From NCBI RefSeq assembly GCF_002080415.1, contig NZ_CP020474.1, positions 1,606,001 to 1,670,000 of the forward strand: a stretch of DNA of 64,000 nt. Reading direction: 5' to 3'. A program made the translations under genes and the position numbers. Below, piece by piece: positions 7,614 through 18,589 of this stretch (its first letter is position 1; each line of letters begins with the position of its first letter). The DNA is from Roseovarius mucosus. Its GTDB lineage: Bacteria > Pseudomonadota > Alphaproteobacteria > Rhodobacterales > Rhodobacteraceae. The notes below the pieces were generated by a model. It saw only the letters and a list, made by a program, of their open reading frames with translations. It had not been told where the DNA came from and searched no databases.

Positions 7614-8642
7614 TTACGGGAAGAGGGCAAGGGCCAGCAAGAGGCCAGCGCCTGAAACAAAACAGCAGGACACAGCCGCCAACACCAATGGGCGCGGACC
7701 ACGGGCCAAAAGGGCGGGGAAGCGGGTTTGAAAGCCGATCGCCGCCAGCGATGTGGCAAGGATACAGGCGGTCAGCGTGGCAAAGTGGGCCCGCAGATCA
7801 GCGGGGATATCCAGAACAGAATTGACCCCCACCATGGCCATGAAACCCAACACGAACATGGGAAAGGGCGCGCGCTTGCTGGAGGCGTCTTGGTGGCCCT
7901 TGTTAAACAGCGCACCCACCAGCAGCAAGACCGGCACCAGCATCAGCACGCGTGCCAGCTTGACCATCGTTCCGACGGTTCCGGCATCCTCGTCGTGTTG
8001 AAACGCAGCGGCAACGGCTTGGGCGACCTCGTGGATCGTACCGCCCGTCCAGAAGCCGTGGACCATCGGGCCAAAGTTCAAATAGGCGCTGGTCATCGGC
8101 AAAAGCGTCATTGCGACAGAGCCGAACAAGGTGACCATTGCAACGCCGTAGGCCACGTCTTCGTCTTTGGCGGATATGGTGGATGCGGTTGCCAGCACCG
8201 CAGAGGCCCCGCAGATTGAAGTGCCCGACGCGATCAGCACGGTTAGGGATTTTTCAACACCTAAAAGGCGGCCCACCCAGACGGTAAACCCCATTGTCCC
8301 CATGACCAGCGCCACCAACGCCGCCAAGGGCAACAAGCCCAAGGCCAACATATCGCCGAGCGTGACCTGCAAGCCGAGCAGGATAATCCCAAAGCGCAGC
8401 AGGGGGCGAGACGCGATTTGCAAACCGGGCAGGCTTGCTTTGGGGGCGGGGATCGCATTGCCGATCACCATGGCGATCAAAATGGACAAGATCGGAAGCC
8501 CGATTGTCGTGGCCAGCCCAAGATGGTGCAGCAGGGCTGCAAGCCCCGTAATCCCCACGGCAATAACCACCCCAAACGCGTTGCGCGTGATGAAATGCCC
8601 AAACCCGAGGGCCTGTTGGCGGGGGGATATTGTGGTGATCAT
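7614..8642 (-). CDS. YeiH/UPF0324-type putative sulfate (sulfite) exporter
   Basis: A 342-residue membrane protein with about ten hydrophobic segments. The segments LRFGIILLGLQVTLGD (about residue 85) and SGTSICGASAVLATASTI (about 140) are signatures of the UPF0324/PSE family, and GGTIHEVAQAVAAA (about 203) is also conserved. Characterised or proposed members export sulfite or sulfate during organosulfur catabolism. Its partner is the LysR gene just downstream. Location 2 kb from an ergothionase-like operon would make sense if sulfur from ergothioneine had to be exported as sulfite or sulfate, but this is inference. Upstream is an AT-rich promoter region. Confidence 0.82.
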   Translation of the reverse strand: MITTISPRQQALGFGHFITRNAFGVVIAVGITGLAALLHHLGLATTIGLPILSILIAMVIGNAIPAPKASLPGLQIASRPLLRFGIILLGLQVTLGDMLALGLLPLAALVALVMGTMGFTVWVGRLLGVEKSLTVLIASGTSICGASAVLATASTISAKDEDVAYGVAMVTLFGSVAMTLLPMTSAYLNFGPMVHGFWTGGTIHEVAQAVAAAFQHDEDAGTVGTMVKLARVLMLVPVLLLVGALFNKGHQDASSKRAPFPMFVLGFMAMVGVNSVLDIPADLRAHFATLTACILATSLAAIGFQTRFPALLARGPRPLVLAAVSCCFVSGAGLLLALALFP

Positions 8643-9161
8643 GGGATGCTCCGTTGGATATCAGGAGCGGGGTATCATGGCAAAATTCATTATAAAAACA
8701 TATTAATTTTATGATTTTAATTTATAAAGCTGGTAGATTGATGGAAACCTGAGTTGAGACGCGATGCGTCGGCAAGCTCTTGATAACCGATTAGAAAACC
8801 TGTCGTTTTGGCGTGGTTTGTCGGCCCATGCCGCTTTTTCTGCTGCAAAACGACTTGGGGATCGACCGAACTGAGCAAGGTGGCTTAGTGCAGGCTGGCC
8901 GGATTTCACCGGTCAGATGATCACAAAACCTAGGCCCAGTCACGCGCTCGGACCCTGGATCAGTTAACTTGGCAATGTCAGATGTCTGGATTAACATCAC
9001 TATGAGGAGAACAGGTGTCCGGCGGTAAGCGCAGCACACCTGTGAGACCACTTAGTCTTTATTTTGCAACCGGTTTTCACAGGCTGGGTCAATCCGTACC
9101 CGGGCGAGAAATCTGCGAAGGTGCAAATGAAATAGTCGCAAGGCATGAGAAGTACTCAGTT
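8643..9161. other. Intergenic region between yeiH-like gene and hutC
   Basis: No convincing gene. Positions 8680-8735 are strongly AT-rich (runs such as TTATAAAA and TTTTAATTTATAAAG) and probably contain the promoter and LysR-type sites for the exporter gene. The remainder leads into hutC. An in-frame extension of hutC from 9015 exists but has no family similarity; the ATG at 9162 matches the conserved GntR N-terminus. Confidence 0.55.
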
Positions 9162-9851
9162 ATGAAAGTCACTTACAAAGAGGTCAAAGCCGACATTCTC
9201 GGAAAGATTATAAAGGGCGATTGGGCACCTGGAAATTTGGTGCCAAACGAAGTCGATCTTGCCGAGACTTATGGCTGTGCGCGCGCGACAGTGAACAGGG
9301 CGATGCGCGAACTCTCTGACGAGGGGATCATCGAACGACGGCGCAAAGCCGGCACGCGCGTGCGCATGTCACCAATCCGGCAGGCCCGCTTTGACATACC
9401 GCTTGTGCGCGACGAGATTGAGGATAAGGGCGCGTCCTATCGGTATTCATTGTCCAGTCGTGTTGTCGAAGTGGCACCAGACTGGTTACGCGCGCGGCTC
9501 AAATTGCCGGAGGAAGGCAGAGTGCTGCATCTTGTGTGCATGCATTACGCTGACTGTATCCCTTATGAGCACGAAGACAGGTGGATCAATCTGACCGCTC
9601 TGCCAGCAGCGGAATTTGTCGATTTCTCAGAATGCGGCCCAAGCGAATGGTTGGTCGCAACGATCCCGTTCTCTGAAGCCGAAATCAACCTGTCAGCCGG
9701 ATCGGCAGATCAGAGTTTGGCGGATTATCTGGCATGCTCGGTAGGAGATCCGGTGTTCAATATCGAACGCTCGACATGGTGGGAAAGCGACGCGGTGACC
9801 TATGTGCGTTTCTCATACCGCCCCGGCCATCGCCTGACGTCTCGCTACTAG
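9162..9851 (+). CDS. hutC: HutC, GntR-family histidine-utilisation repressor
   Basis: A 229-residue GntR/HutC-subfamily regulator. The N-terminal winged helix contains YKEVKADILGKIIKGDWAPG and ETYGCARATVNRAMRELS, followed by a UTRA ligand domain from about residue 80 (RFDIPLVRDEIEDKG onward) ending in FSYRPGHRLTSRY, the typical HutC tail. HutC represses hut operons and is released by urocanate. The ATG was chosen because homology begins at KVTYKEVK. The gene converges with hutU and is separated from it by a strong hairpin. Likely operators lie in the hutI-hutF intergenic region. Confidence 0.92.
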   Translation: MKVTYKEVKADILGKIIKGDWAPGNLVPNEVDLAETYGCARATVNRAMRELSDEGIIERRRKAGTRVRMSPIRQARFDIPLVRDEIEDKGASYRYSLSSRVVEVAPDWLRARLKLPEEGRVLHLVCMHYADCIPYEHEDRWINLTALPAAEFVDFSECGPSEWLVATIPFSEAEINLSAGSADQSLADYLACSVGDPVFNIERSTWWESDAVTYVRFSYRPGHRLTSRY

Positions 9852-9857
9852 GCTGGG

Positions 9858-9889
9858 CCTGCGCTGCCGCCGTGACGCGGCAGCGCAGG
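9858..9889. terminator. Bidirectional terminator between hutC and hutU
   Basis: A perfect 13-bp GC-rich inverted repeat (CCTGCGCTGCCGC / GCGGCAGCGCAGG) with a 6-base loop fills the 44-base gap between the stops of the convergent hutC and hutU genes. There is little T tract, but the position and stem strength favour a shared terminator. Confidence 0.8.
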
Positions 9890-9895
9890 TGATCG

Positions 9896-11563
<1,668 letters not shown>

Positions 11564-11638
11564 GATGTGCCTTTCTGGGTCGGTTCTAGAGGTGGGGCCA
11601 AGGCGGCCAGCTGTGTCAAAATGCTTGAGTGGACGCGG

Positions 11639-11950
11639 CTAAGGCGTCCGGATGTCATGCCCGTCGAAATCGGTCAGCGGCACAAGTCCGGTGGTGTTCT
11701 GAGCGGGAGAGAGCAAGGCCCCCAAAGGATCACGGATGGTATCTAGAGCGGGCCGGTGGAAGGTCGCACGCCCCGAGCTTGCGCCAGATAGCAAACCGTC
11801 ATGGCACCTGTGACGGTGCCAGTCCATATCTTCCAACCCACAGCTTCGGGCGATCGAAGCGACAGACATTTCCCACGGCACAAAGGTGCCCGTATGCGGT
11901 AGGCCTAACGTCATCGGCGTCTTGCCTTGATGGATTTCAACGGCGGTCAC
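11639..11950 (-). pseudogene. hutG: Truncated N-formylglutamate deformylase (hutG remnant)
   Basis: Only 103 codons remain of a protein normally about 260-270 residues long. The N-terminal part is unmistakable HutG: LGLPHTGTFVP near residue 15, DWHRHRCHDGLLSGASSG near 42 and QNTTGLVPLTDFDGHDI near 84. It ends in TAG, and only 75 bases separate it from the hutU start, too little for the missing two-thirds, so this is a deletion rather than a simple nonsense mutation. Its start overlaps the hutH stop by four bases, as in an intact operon. The final step (formylglutamate to glutamate plus formate) therefore needs another gene elsewhere, if the pathway still works. Confidence 0.85.
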
Positions 11951-13485
11951 GCGATGAGCTCCGGCATGTCGATGCCTGCAGCGTTCACGATGTCACCCGA
12001 GGCAATCATCACGGCGGCGCGTTCCAGATCGGGCGCGAGATAGCGGTCCTCGCCCAGCGCGGCCACGTCTTGGCGCACCCGATCCACCACCCGTTGCAAC
12101 GTATCGCTTGTGGCGAGCGGTGCGCGAAAGTCGATGCCTTGCGCGGCGCAGAGCAATTCCACACCAAGAATACGTGCGAGATTTTCGTTCATTGCCCCCA
12201 AACGGCGTGCGCCATGGGCGGCCATGCTGACGTGATCTTCCTGATTGGCAGAGGTGGGTGTGCTATCGGTGACGCAGGGATTTGCCAGATGTTTGTTTTC
12301 GCTCATCAGGGCGGCCGTTGTGACCTCGGCAATCATATAGCCACTGTTCAGCCCCGGATTTGGCGTAAGGAACGGTGGTAGATTGAAACTGAGCACCGGG
12401 TCCACGATCAGAGCAACGCGGCGTTGCGCAATCGCCCCAATCTCGGCAATCGCGAGCGCGATCATATCGGCGGCAAATCCGACAGGTTCGGCGTGAAAGT
12501 TACCCCCCGATACGATCAAATCCGCCTCGATCAAAACCAGCGGATTATCAGTGGCGGCATTTGCCTCGATCCCCAGAGTGCGGGCCGCCATGCGCAGCAC
12601 ATCCATCGCCGCCCCCGTCACCTGTGGCTGGCAGCGGATGCAATAGGGGTCTTGAACCCGGGCATCCCCCACGATGTGGCTCTCGCGGATTTCGGATCCG
12701 GCCAGCAAGGCGCGCATGGTCTCTGCGGCCTGTATCTGGCCGGGATGGCCTCGCAGGGCGTGGATTTCCGGCTGCAAGGGCGCGGTAGACCCCATGATGG
12801 CGTCAGTTGACAAGGCCGATGTGACCAGTGCCGAATGGGCCGCGCGCCATGCGCCGAAAAGGCCCGCAAGCGCAAAGGCCGTCGAGAATTGGGTGCCATT
12901 AATCAAGGCCAGCCCTTCTTTGGGGCCAAGCACAAGAGGAGCAATACCAGCTGCGGCCAAAGCTTCGGCACCGGGCAATATCTTACCCAGATACTCGGCC
13001 TCGCCATGACCCATCATGACAGCCGCCATATGCGCAAGCGGAGCCAGATCCCCCGAGGCACCAACAGAGCCTTGCGCCGGGATCACAGGCGTCACGCCCT
13101 TGGCCAGCATCTCCTCAATCTGTGCCACAACCTCTAACCGCACACCCGAGGCACCGCGCCCCAAGCTGAGCAATTTGAGAGCCATCAACAGACGCGTCTC
13201 GCGTCGTGAAATCGCAGGGCCAACACCGCAGCAATGGGACAAGATCAGGTTGCGCTGCAGGGTTGTGGTATCTTTGCTCGCAATCTTGACCGAGGCAAGT
13301 TTGCCAAACCCTGTGTTCACACCGTATACCGCATCTGTCCCTGCAACAGCCTTGGCAATCCGCGCATGAGCGCGCTCGATCGCTGGGTGGCTGGCCGGAT
13401 CAAGCCGGACCGAGGCTTCGTTCCAATAGATGTCAGCGAGATGATCCAAGGTAACAGCGCCGGGGGTGAGGGTGAGTGTGGTCAC
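11947..13485 (-). CDS. hutH: Histidine ammonia-lyase
   Basis: A 512-residue enzyme that deaminates L-histidine to urocanate. It carries the complete MIO motif [16 protein letters not shown] (about residues 140-155), [10 protein letters not shown] (about 54), [11 protein letters not shown] (about 195) and [12 protein letters not shown] (about 280), all standard. It contrasts directly with the homologue at 965-2485, which lacks the triad and these partner residues. The gene overlaps hutI upstream and hutG' downstream by four bases each (ATGA), so translation is coupled. Confidence 0.97.
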   Translation of the reverse strand: MTTLTLTPGAVTLDHLADIYWNEASVRLDPASHPAIERAHARIAKAVAGTDAVYGVNTGFGKLASVKIASKDTTTLQRNLILSHCCGVGPAISRRETRLLMALKLLSLGRGASGVRLEVVAQIEEMLAKGVTPVIPAQGSVGASGDLAPLAHMAAVMMGHGEAEYLGKILPGAEALAAAGIAPLVLGPKEGLALINGTQFSTAFALAGLFGAWRAAHSALVTSALSTDAIMGSTAPLQPEIHALRGHPGQIQAAETMRALLAGSEIRESHIVGDARVQDPYCIRCQPQVTGAAMDVLRMAARTLGIEANAATDNPLVLIEADLIVSGGNFHAEPVGFAADMIALAIAEIGAIAQRRVALIVDPVLSFNLPPFLTPNPGLNSGYMIAEVTTAALMSENKHLANPCVTDSTPTSANQEDHVSMAAHGARRLGAMNENLARILGVELLCAAQGIDFRAPLATSDTLQRVVDRVRQDVAALGEDRYLAPDLERAAVMIASGDIVNAAGIDMPELIA

Positions 13486-14693
13486 AACGTCCCTCCGAAT
13501 ATGCGGGAGTGAAGGGGATTAAAGCCGATGCGATACGAGAGTTCGGCAGGGTGTTTGATGTTCCAAACTGCCATGTCGGCGCGCTTTCCGACGGCGAGGG
13601 TGCCCGCGTCGGATAGCCCCAAAGCCCGCGCAGCGTTTTGAGTGACGCCGCGCAGAGCTTCTTCGGGGGTCATCCGAAACAAGGTGCAGCCCATGTTGAG
13701 CGTCAGTAGCAACGAATTTAATGGGGAGGAACCGGGGTTGATGTCTGTTGCCAAGGCCATAGGCACCCCATGTTTGCGCAACAGGGCGATAGGCGGGGCT
13801 TGGGTCTCTCGCAATGTGTAGAATGCACCGGGCAGGATGACTGCAACCGTCCCAGCTTGCGCCAATGCTTCTACGCCGGCCTCATCCAGATATTCGATAT
13901 GATCGGCTGACAGCGCTCCGTAGCCCGCCGCCAGTTTCGCGCCGCCAATGTTTGAAAGTTGCTCTGCATGCAGCTTGACAGGCAGGCCCAAGCTGCACGC
14001 CACATGAAAGACCCGGGCAATCTGAGCAGGCTGGAACGCGATACCCTCACAAAAACCGTCGACAGCGTCGACCAGTGCTTCGGCGTGGGCTGCACGCAAG
14101 GCAGGGATGCAGACCTCATCTATATAAGCATCGTCCCGACCCGCGTAGTCCGCAGGTGTGGCATGCGCCCCGAGAAACGTAGTTTTGATCCGAACGGGCC
14201 GCTTGTGGCCGATCGCGCGGGCCACGCGCAACATCCGCAATTCGGTTTCGATATCAAGACCGTAGCCGGATTTGATTTCGATGCAGGTGACACCTTCGGC
14301 GATCAAAACGTCGACACGGGCAAGTGCGGTGGTCAACAATTCTTCGTCGGTGGCCGCACGCGTGGCCTTTACCGTCGATACAATTCCGCCACCCGCCCGC
14401 GCGACCTCTTCATAGCTCGCTCCGTTGAGGCGCATCTCGAACTCGACAGCGCGGTTGCCACCATGGACAATATGGGTGTGGCAATCAATCAAACCCGGTG
14501 TCACGACGCGCCCACCAAGGTCAATCTGGGGAAACGAGTTATAGAGCGATGGTAAGGCCTCACGTGAGCCGAGCCAGTCAATCAACCCATCGACAACGAC
14601 AACTGCTGCATCCTCGATCCAGCCATACTTAGGGCCTGAGTCGCAAAGGCTTGCGAGATTCAAATTCACAAAAACTTTGCTATTCTCCGTCAT
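13482..14693 (-). CDS. hutI: Imidazolonepropionase
   Basis: A 403-residue metal-dependent hydrolase of the amidohydrolase superfamily, opening the imidazolone ring to formiminoglutamate. Conserved segments: [20 protein letters not shown] (metal-binding HxH), [14 protein letters not shown], the KSGYGLD motif, KLHAEQLSN (metal-binding His) and [12 protein letters not shown] (catalytic Asp). Start placed at the ATG encoding MTENSK; an upstream GTG at 14720 would extend it by nine residues into the operator region. It is the first gene of the leftward operon and divergent from hutF. Confidence 0.94.
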   Translation of the reverse strand: MTENSKVFVNLNLASLCDSGPKYGWIEDAAVVVVDGLIDWLGSREALPSLYNSFPQIDLGGRVVTPGLIDCHTHIVHGGNRAVEFEMRLNGASYEEVARAGGGIVSTVKATRAATDEELLTTALARVDVLIAEGVTCIEIKSGYGLDIETELRMLRVARAIGHKRPVRIKTTFLGAHATPADYAGRDDAYIDEVCIPALRAAHAEALVDAVDGFCEGIAFQPAQIARVFHVACSLGLPVKLHAEQLSNIGGAKLAAGYGALSADHIEYLDEAGVEALAQAGTVAVILPGAFYTLRETQAPPIALLRKHGVPMALATDINPGSSPLNSLLLTLNMGCTLFRMTPEEALRGVTQNAARALGLSDAGTLAVGKRADMAVWNIKHPAELSYRIGFNPLHSRIFGGTL

Positions 14694-14729
14694 TTCGGGC
14701 CACCGCTGCTGAAATTTCACTTTAATGGT

Positions 14730-14758
14730 ATGTATAGTTATGTTTTATGTCTATACAT
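14730..14758. promoter_or_regulatory. Probable HutC operators between hutI and hutF
   Basis: The 84-base divergent promoter region holds two related sites in opposite orientation: ATGTATAGTTAT at 14730-14741 and ATGTCTATACAT at 14747-14758 (reverse complement ATGTATAGACAT). HutC-family operators in proteobacteria are palindromes of the TGTATATACA/ATGTATAGACAT kind. Two such sites between divergent hut genes fit joint repression of hutIH(G)U and hutF. Assignment rests on position and similarity only. Confidence 0.65.
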
Positions 14759-14777
14759 AAAAACCGAGGGACGTGAA

Positions 14778-16136
14778 ATGATTTTTGCACGACGAGCCAT
14801 GCTTGCAACGGGGTGGGCCAGCAATGTCCGTTTGGACGTGTCGCATGGTCGGATTACCGCACTCGAAACCGATCAAAACGCCAAGCAAGGCGATACAACG
14901 GTTGATACGCTATTGCCCGCGCTGGCAAACTTGCACAGCCACAGCTTCCAGCGCGCGATGGCGGGGATGACCGAATTCCGGATGGCGGGCAAAGACAGCT
15001 TTTGGACATGGCGTGATCTGATGTACCGTTTCACTGCGCATCTGACGCCAGAGCATGTCGAGGCGATTGCGGCGTTTGTCTTTCTGGAAATGCAGGAAGC
15101 GGGTTACGCCAGCGTCGGCGAGTTTCACTATCTACATCATCAGCCCGGCGGCATGCCCTACAAGGATCTCGGCGAACTTTCGGCCCGCATTGCAGCGGCT
15201 GCCGCAGCTACTGGGATCGGGCTGACCCACCTGCCAGTGCTCTATACATACGGGGGGGCTGGTCAGATGGCACTGAAAGCGGGGCAGGCCCGCTTTGGCA
15301 ACTCTGTGGATCGCTTTAACGACCTTGTCGCGCGGGCCAGAGGCGCCATTGCTGATCTGCCAAAGGATTGTCGCGTGGGTATTGCGCCACATTCCTTGCG
15401 GGCCACCTCACCTGATGATCTCAAGACGGTTCTTGCGGCCCATGAAGCGGGGCCGGTTCACATTCACATCGCGGAACAACCCCAAGAAGTGGCAGATATC
15501 CAAGCAGTGCTTGGGGTACGGCCTGTTGAGTGGTTGTTGGCGAATGCAGAGGTCAACGCGGACTGGTGCCTGATCCACGCCACCCACATGACGGATGCAG
15601 AGACCGTGAACATGGCAAGGTCTGGCGCTGTTGCAGGGCTTTGCCCGATCACAGAAGCAAATCTTGGCGATGGCCCCTTTAACGGGCCAGCCTATCTGAA
15701 TGCAGGCGGGGCGCTTGGAGTGGGCTCGGATTCAAATGTGCTGATTTCGCTCACCGAAGAGTTGCGCACCTTGGAGTATTCCCAGCGCCTGCGCGACATC
15801 GCGCGCAATGTCTTGGTTGTGGGAGAAGGCTCGGTTGGGGAAACCCTCTACTGCGGGGCTGCGAAAGGCGGTGCGCAGGCTTTGGGGCGTGGCACCGGCG
15901 ATATCTCGGTCGGAGCATGGGCGGATTTGGTGGCGGTTGATAGTGAAGCGCCTGCGTTATGCGCCTTGAAGGAACATCAACTGCTGGATGGCTTGGTCTT
16001 TGCCGCAAAAGACGAGATAGTAACAGATGTCTGGTCAGCGGGGCGGCATGCGGTCAAACAGGGCAAACACATCCACCGCGATGCGATCACCGCCGCCTAT
16101 CGCTCTGCGATGCAAAGCCTGATGGCCTTGCTTTGA
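14778..16136 (+). CDS. hutF: Formiminoglutamate deiminase
   Basis: A 452-residue amidohydrolase-superfamily enzyme converting N-formimino-glutamate to N-formylglutamate plus ammonia. Metal ligands lie in LANLHSHSFQRAM (about 48), HIHIAEQPQEV (about 235), a later His in LIHATHMTDAE, and the catalytic Asp in GVGSDSNVLISLTEELRTLEY. This ATG was chosen because it follows a good ribosome site (GAGGGACG) and matches the family N-terminus MIFARRAML; upstream in-frame codons lie in the operator region. Its presence defines the five-step pathway that needs HutG, which is truncated here. The 3' end overlaps hutD tail-to-tail by 40 bases. Confidence 0.95.
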   Translation: MIFARRAMLATGWASNVRLDVSHGRITALETDQNAKQGDTTVDTLLPALANLHSHSFQRAMAGMTEFRMAGKDSFWTWRDLMYRFTAHLTPEHVEAIAAFVFLEMQEAGYASVGEFHYLHHQPGGMPYKDLGELSARIAAAAAATGIGLTHLPVLYTYGGAGQMALKAGQARFGNSVDRFNDLVARARGAIADLPKDCRVGIAPHSLRATSPDDLKTVLAAHEAGPVHIHIAEQPQEVADIQAVLGVRPVEWLLANAEVNADWCLIHATHMTDAETVNMARSGAVAGLCPITEANLGDGPFNGPAYLNAGGALGVGSDSNVLISLTEELRTLEYSQRLRDIARNVLVVGEGSVGETLYCGAAKGGAQALGRGTGDISVGAWADLVAVDSEAPALCALKEHQLLDGLVFAAKDEIVTDVWSAGRHAVKQGKHIHRDAITAAYRSAMQSLMALL

Positions 16137-16684
16137 TCCAGATAGGTCAGGCGGATTTCTAACAGCGCGGCGTCTTCTGTCAGTGTCAGCGCCACGTTTG
16201 GCGTTGTGACAAACACGGTGTCGCCTGTGGCAACCGCCACCCCATCAATCTCGGGTGCTCCACTAAGGACATGAAGCACCATGAGCCCGTGATCGGGGCG
16301 GGTGAGATCACCAATCAGCGGCCCACGCCGCGTCAAAACCTCTCCTTCACATGATCGCGGATCAAACATGAGGTTTAGGTCGGTAAGCGGCCCATTGGCC
16401 AAACGGGCATAAACTTTCAGCCCCCCGTCAAAGCGGATCGGCTCCCAAGTGTGGGCCTCGATAGACGAGGTCGGTGTATCCAGCGTCATAGTCCCGCCAG
16501 AGACCACGGTCAGAATGCGCACCATACCCGCGAAATCGGAAAACGGACCGTCCTGAGAAACATCAGCGCGGCTGAGTGTCCATGCGGGCTGGTCAAGATA
16601 CAGGCCCTTCGCGATGTTGCGCGTGACGCCGCCACCGTTCTTCCATAGGACATCAATCAAAGCGCCAAATTTCAAAGTTTGCAT
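16097..16684 (-). CDS. hutD: HutD-family protein
   Basis: A 195-residue cupin-like HutD protein. The family hallmark WKNGGGVTRNIAKG is at residues 14-27, followed by WTLSRADVSQDGPFSDFAG. HutD occurs with hut operons and is thought to act as a governor of histidine-pathway flux, possibly by binding formylglutamate. It lies opposite hutF with overlapping 3' ends. A TTAA/GTCTAGAC palindrome about 80 bases upstream may be its operator. Confidence 0.9.
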   Translation of the reverse strand: MQTLKFGALIDVLWKNGGGVTRNIAKGLYLDQPAWTLSRADVSQDGPFSDFAGMVRILTVVSGGTMTLDTPTSSIEAHTWEPIRFDGGLKVYARLANGPLTDLNLMFDPRSCEGEVLTRRGPLIGDLTRPDHGLMVLHVLSGAPEIDGVAVATGDTVFVTTPNVALTLTEDAALLEIRLTYLDQSKAIRLCIAER

Positions 16685-16761
16685 GGAAAAAGACCTCTCT
16701 GTCTCTCAACGGCACGCATAACCGCGCCCTGCCCTCTTTATCAATGATGTGACACATCTCA

Positions 16762-16778
16762 TTAAGTCTAGACATTAA
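16762..16778. promoter_or_regulatory. Palindrome upstream of hutD
   Basis: TTAAGTCTAGACATTAA is an almost perfect inverted repeat centred on GTCTAGAC, 78 bases upstream of the hutD start. Its ATGTCTAGAC core on the minus strand resembles the ATGTCTATAC site between hutI and hutF, so HutC is a plausible binder. No experimental or family-wide support can be given from the sequence alone. Confidence 0.4.
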
Positions 16779-16942
16779 ATCTCAATACGCGCCTTTTGAG
16801 GCCTGATAAAAGCGCGAATGCGATCACATGGCGAAAGGGTCAGAAACTTTGGTCCATACGAGCGGCAATCACAAAACCACGTGGTGACCACACCGGCGCG
16901 CCAAAGGCCCGGATACATTCTCATCCTCTTCAGAGAACCACC

Positions 16943-17524
16943 CTAGTTTGTGGCGAGGCGTGGTGAAACCAACGAAGATATGGAAGCGTCGATGATTGTT
17001 TGAAGCGTCTCACGGTTCGGCGAGGTCTTGGCAAAGACGTTCAGACCCTGTGCAATGCACAGAAGATATTTTGCCTGGCTCTCGGGGTGTTCAAAGGAAT
17101 CGCGCTTCAATGCCTCGCGAAAGGCGATTTCCAGGCGGGTCAGATGATCCAACATGAGCTGGGCAACGTCGTCATCCACCTCTTTCAGTTCGACGAAGGC
17201 GTTTGTTCCCAAGCATCCCCAACGCCGGTTTCCGTTGACGATACCGTTCGCGATAAAGTCGAAATAGGCGCGAATTCCGTCTAGGCCGCATGGGTTGGTT
17301 TCCAGCAATTCAAGGCCCGGACGGTTCATACTGTCCAGATACCGCCGGATGACAGCCAGAAACAGCCCATGCTTGCTGCCGAATGCCGCATAAACACTTC
17401 CGGGGTTTAGCCCCATCGCATCACAGACGTCCTGAATTGACGCACCAGAATAGCCACGACGCCAGAAAACTTCGATCGCGCCATCAAGCACTTTTTTTTC
17501 ATCGAACTCTCTATGACGGCCCAT
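16943..17524 (-). CDS. TetR/AcrR-family transcriptional regulator
   Basis: A 193-residue TetR regulator. The N-terminal helix-turn-helix (AIEVFWRRGYSGASIQDVCD, AMGLNPGSVYAAFGSKHGLF, about residues 16-55) is classic; the ligand-binding part has DGIRAYFDFIANGIVNGNRRWGCLGTN, typical of regulators of electrophile-stress genes. No gene is divergent from it within 200 bases, and the dehalogenase operon ends about 250 bases upstream, so its target is uncertain; autoregulation through the palindrome at 17555-17573 is likely. Confidence 0.87.
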   Translation of the reverse strand: MGRHREFDEKKVLDGAIEVFWRRGYSGASIQDVCDAMGLNPGSVYAAFGSKHGLFLAVIRRYLDSMNRPGLELLETNPCGLDGIRAYFDFIANGIVNGNRRWGCLGTNAFVELKEVDDDVAQLMLDHLTRLEIAFREALKRDSFEHPESQAKYLLCIAQGLNVFAKTSPNRETLQTIIDASISSLVSPRLATN

Positions 17525-17554
17525 ACCGATACCAGATTTCCCAATGCTTTTGCT

Positions 17555-17573
17555 TAGATGTATACACTATCTA
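17555..17573. promoter_or_regulatory. Putative TetR operator
   Basis: TAGAT-GTATACACT-ATCTA is an inverted repeat with 5-base arms and a GTATAC centre, 31 bases upstream of the TetR start at 17524. Position and symmetry fit an autoregulatory operator. Confidence 0.45.
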
Positions 17574-17784
17574 TGGCAAAGCGAGCGGATGGTATAGAGG
17601 GCGGACCTACCAAGGTTTGATCTGAGCGGTTCGCGGGCCGGTAAAACAGGACGGGTCCCTGCAAGGCCATAGCGCATATTCCAGCCCGTCCCGGCTTGGG
17701 TCTTGCCATGGTCGCCTATCCGCGAATGGCCAACTGGCAACGTCCCAGCAACCACGCGCGGCACCCTCATTGATCACTTTCCCC

Positions 17785-18558
17785 CTATGCCCTCAACGAC
17801 GCGGGTGCCGCAGCTTTGTCCGCCCGGTCGATAAGCCCTGCCAGATCATTCAACGATTTCAGTCGGTAATCAGGCTCCATCCCAAAGCTTTCCATCTGCA
17901 TGCGCAGCAGTTTGAACATCGTTGTCGGGCCAACCACCGCGGCAGAAGAAATTTCTTCTGCCAACGCCTCGGGGGTTACGCGTTCAATCCAAGCAACCCG
18001 AAAGCCGAAATTCTTGGCGGCGCAGGCATCAAAAGCGTTGGATGACACGAAAATCGTATTCTCCGGCTTAACCTTCAGGACAGCCTCCACCAACTCGTAG
18101 GCATCTTTGTGCGGCTTGAAGATACCGGCCTTGTCGATGCTGATGACGGATTGCAGTTTTGCATCAAGCCCAGAGTTTGAGACCAGAGCATCAAGTATCT
18201 CTTGGTTGCCGTTCGACAGGATAGCGAGCGGCACGCCTTCCAGCGCATCAAGGGCCGTCAGGCAATCGACATGCGGATCAAGATGCAGGTATTTGTCCAT
18301 TATCCGGTCGCGCACGGCCTTTTCGGCGGTCACACCGATGGCGTTCAGCGTATAGTTTAGCGACTCTTCGGTGATCTCCCAAAAGCTGCGATAGCTGCCC
18401 ATCATCGAGCGAAGCCATGTGTATTCCAACTGCTTAAGCCGCCAGACCTGGGTGATCAGCTCGCCGTGCTCGGGGAATTCCTGATTGGTGATCTGCGAGA
18501 CAGATTGAACGTCAAAGAGTGTTCCGTAGGCGTCAAAGACAAAAGCGTCGATAGTCAT
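17785..18558 (-). CDS. L-2-haloacid dehalogenase (type II)
   Basis: A 257-residue HAD-superfamily enzyme. Motif I is FVFDAYGTLFDV with the nucleophilic Asp (about residue 7), motif II LSNGNQEIL, the conserved Lys in GIFKPHKDAYE, and motif IV FVSSNAFDACAAKNFGFRVAWIER. These match haloacid dehalogenases that hydrolyse L-2-haloalkanoates to D-2-hydroxyacids. Start set at MTIDAFVFDAYG; the longer frame upstream adds non-homologous residues. It is the last gene of a leftward operon with a two-part sodium/solute symporter, suggesting uptake and dechlorination of haloacetate- or halopropionate-like acids. Confidence 0.9.
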   Translation of the reverse strand: MTIDAFVFDAYGTLFDVQSVSQITNQEFPEHGELITQVWRLKQLEYTWLRSMMGSYRSFWEITEESLNYTLNAIGVTAEKAVRDRIMDKYLHLDPHVDCLTALDALEGVPLAILSNGNQEILDALVSNSGLDAKLQSVISIDKAGIFKPHKDAYELVEAVLKVKPENTIFVSSNAFDACAAKNFGFRVAWIERVTPEALAEEISSAAVVGPTTMFKLLRMQMESFGMEPDYRLKSLNDLAGLIDRADKAAAPASLRA

Positions 18559-18589
18559 GTTCGTTTCTCCTGATATTGGGATTGCTGTT

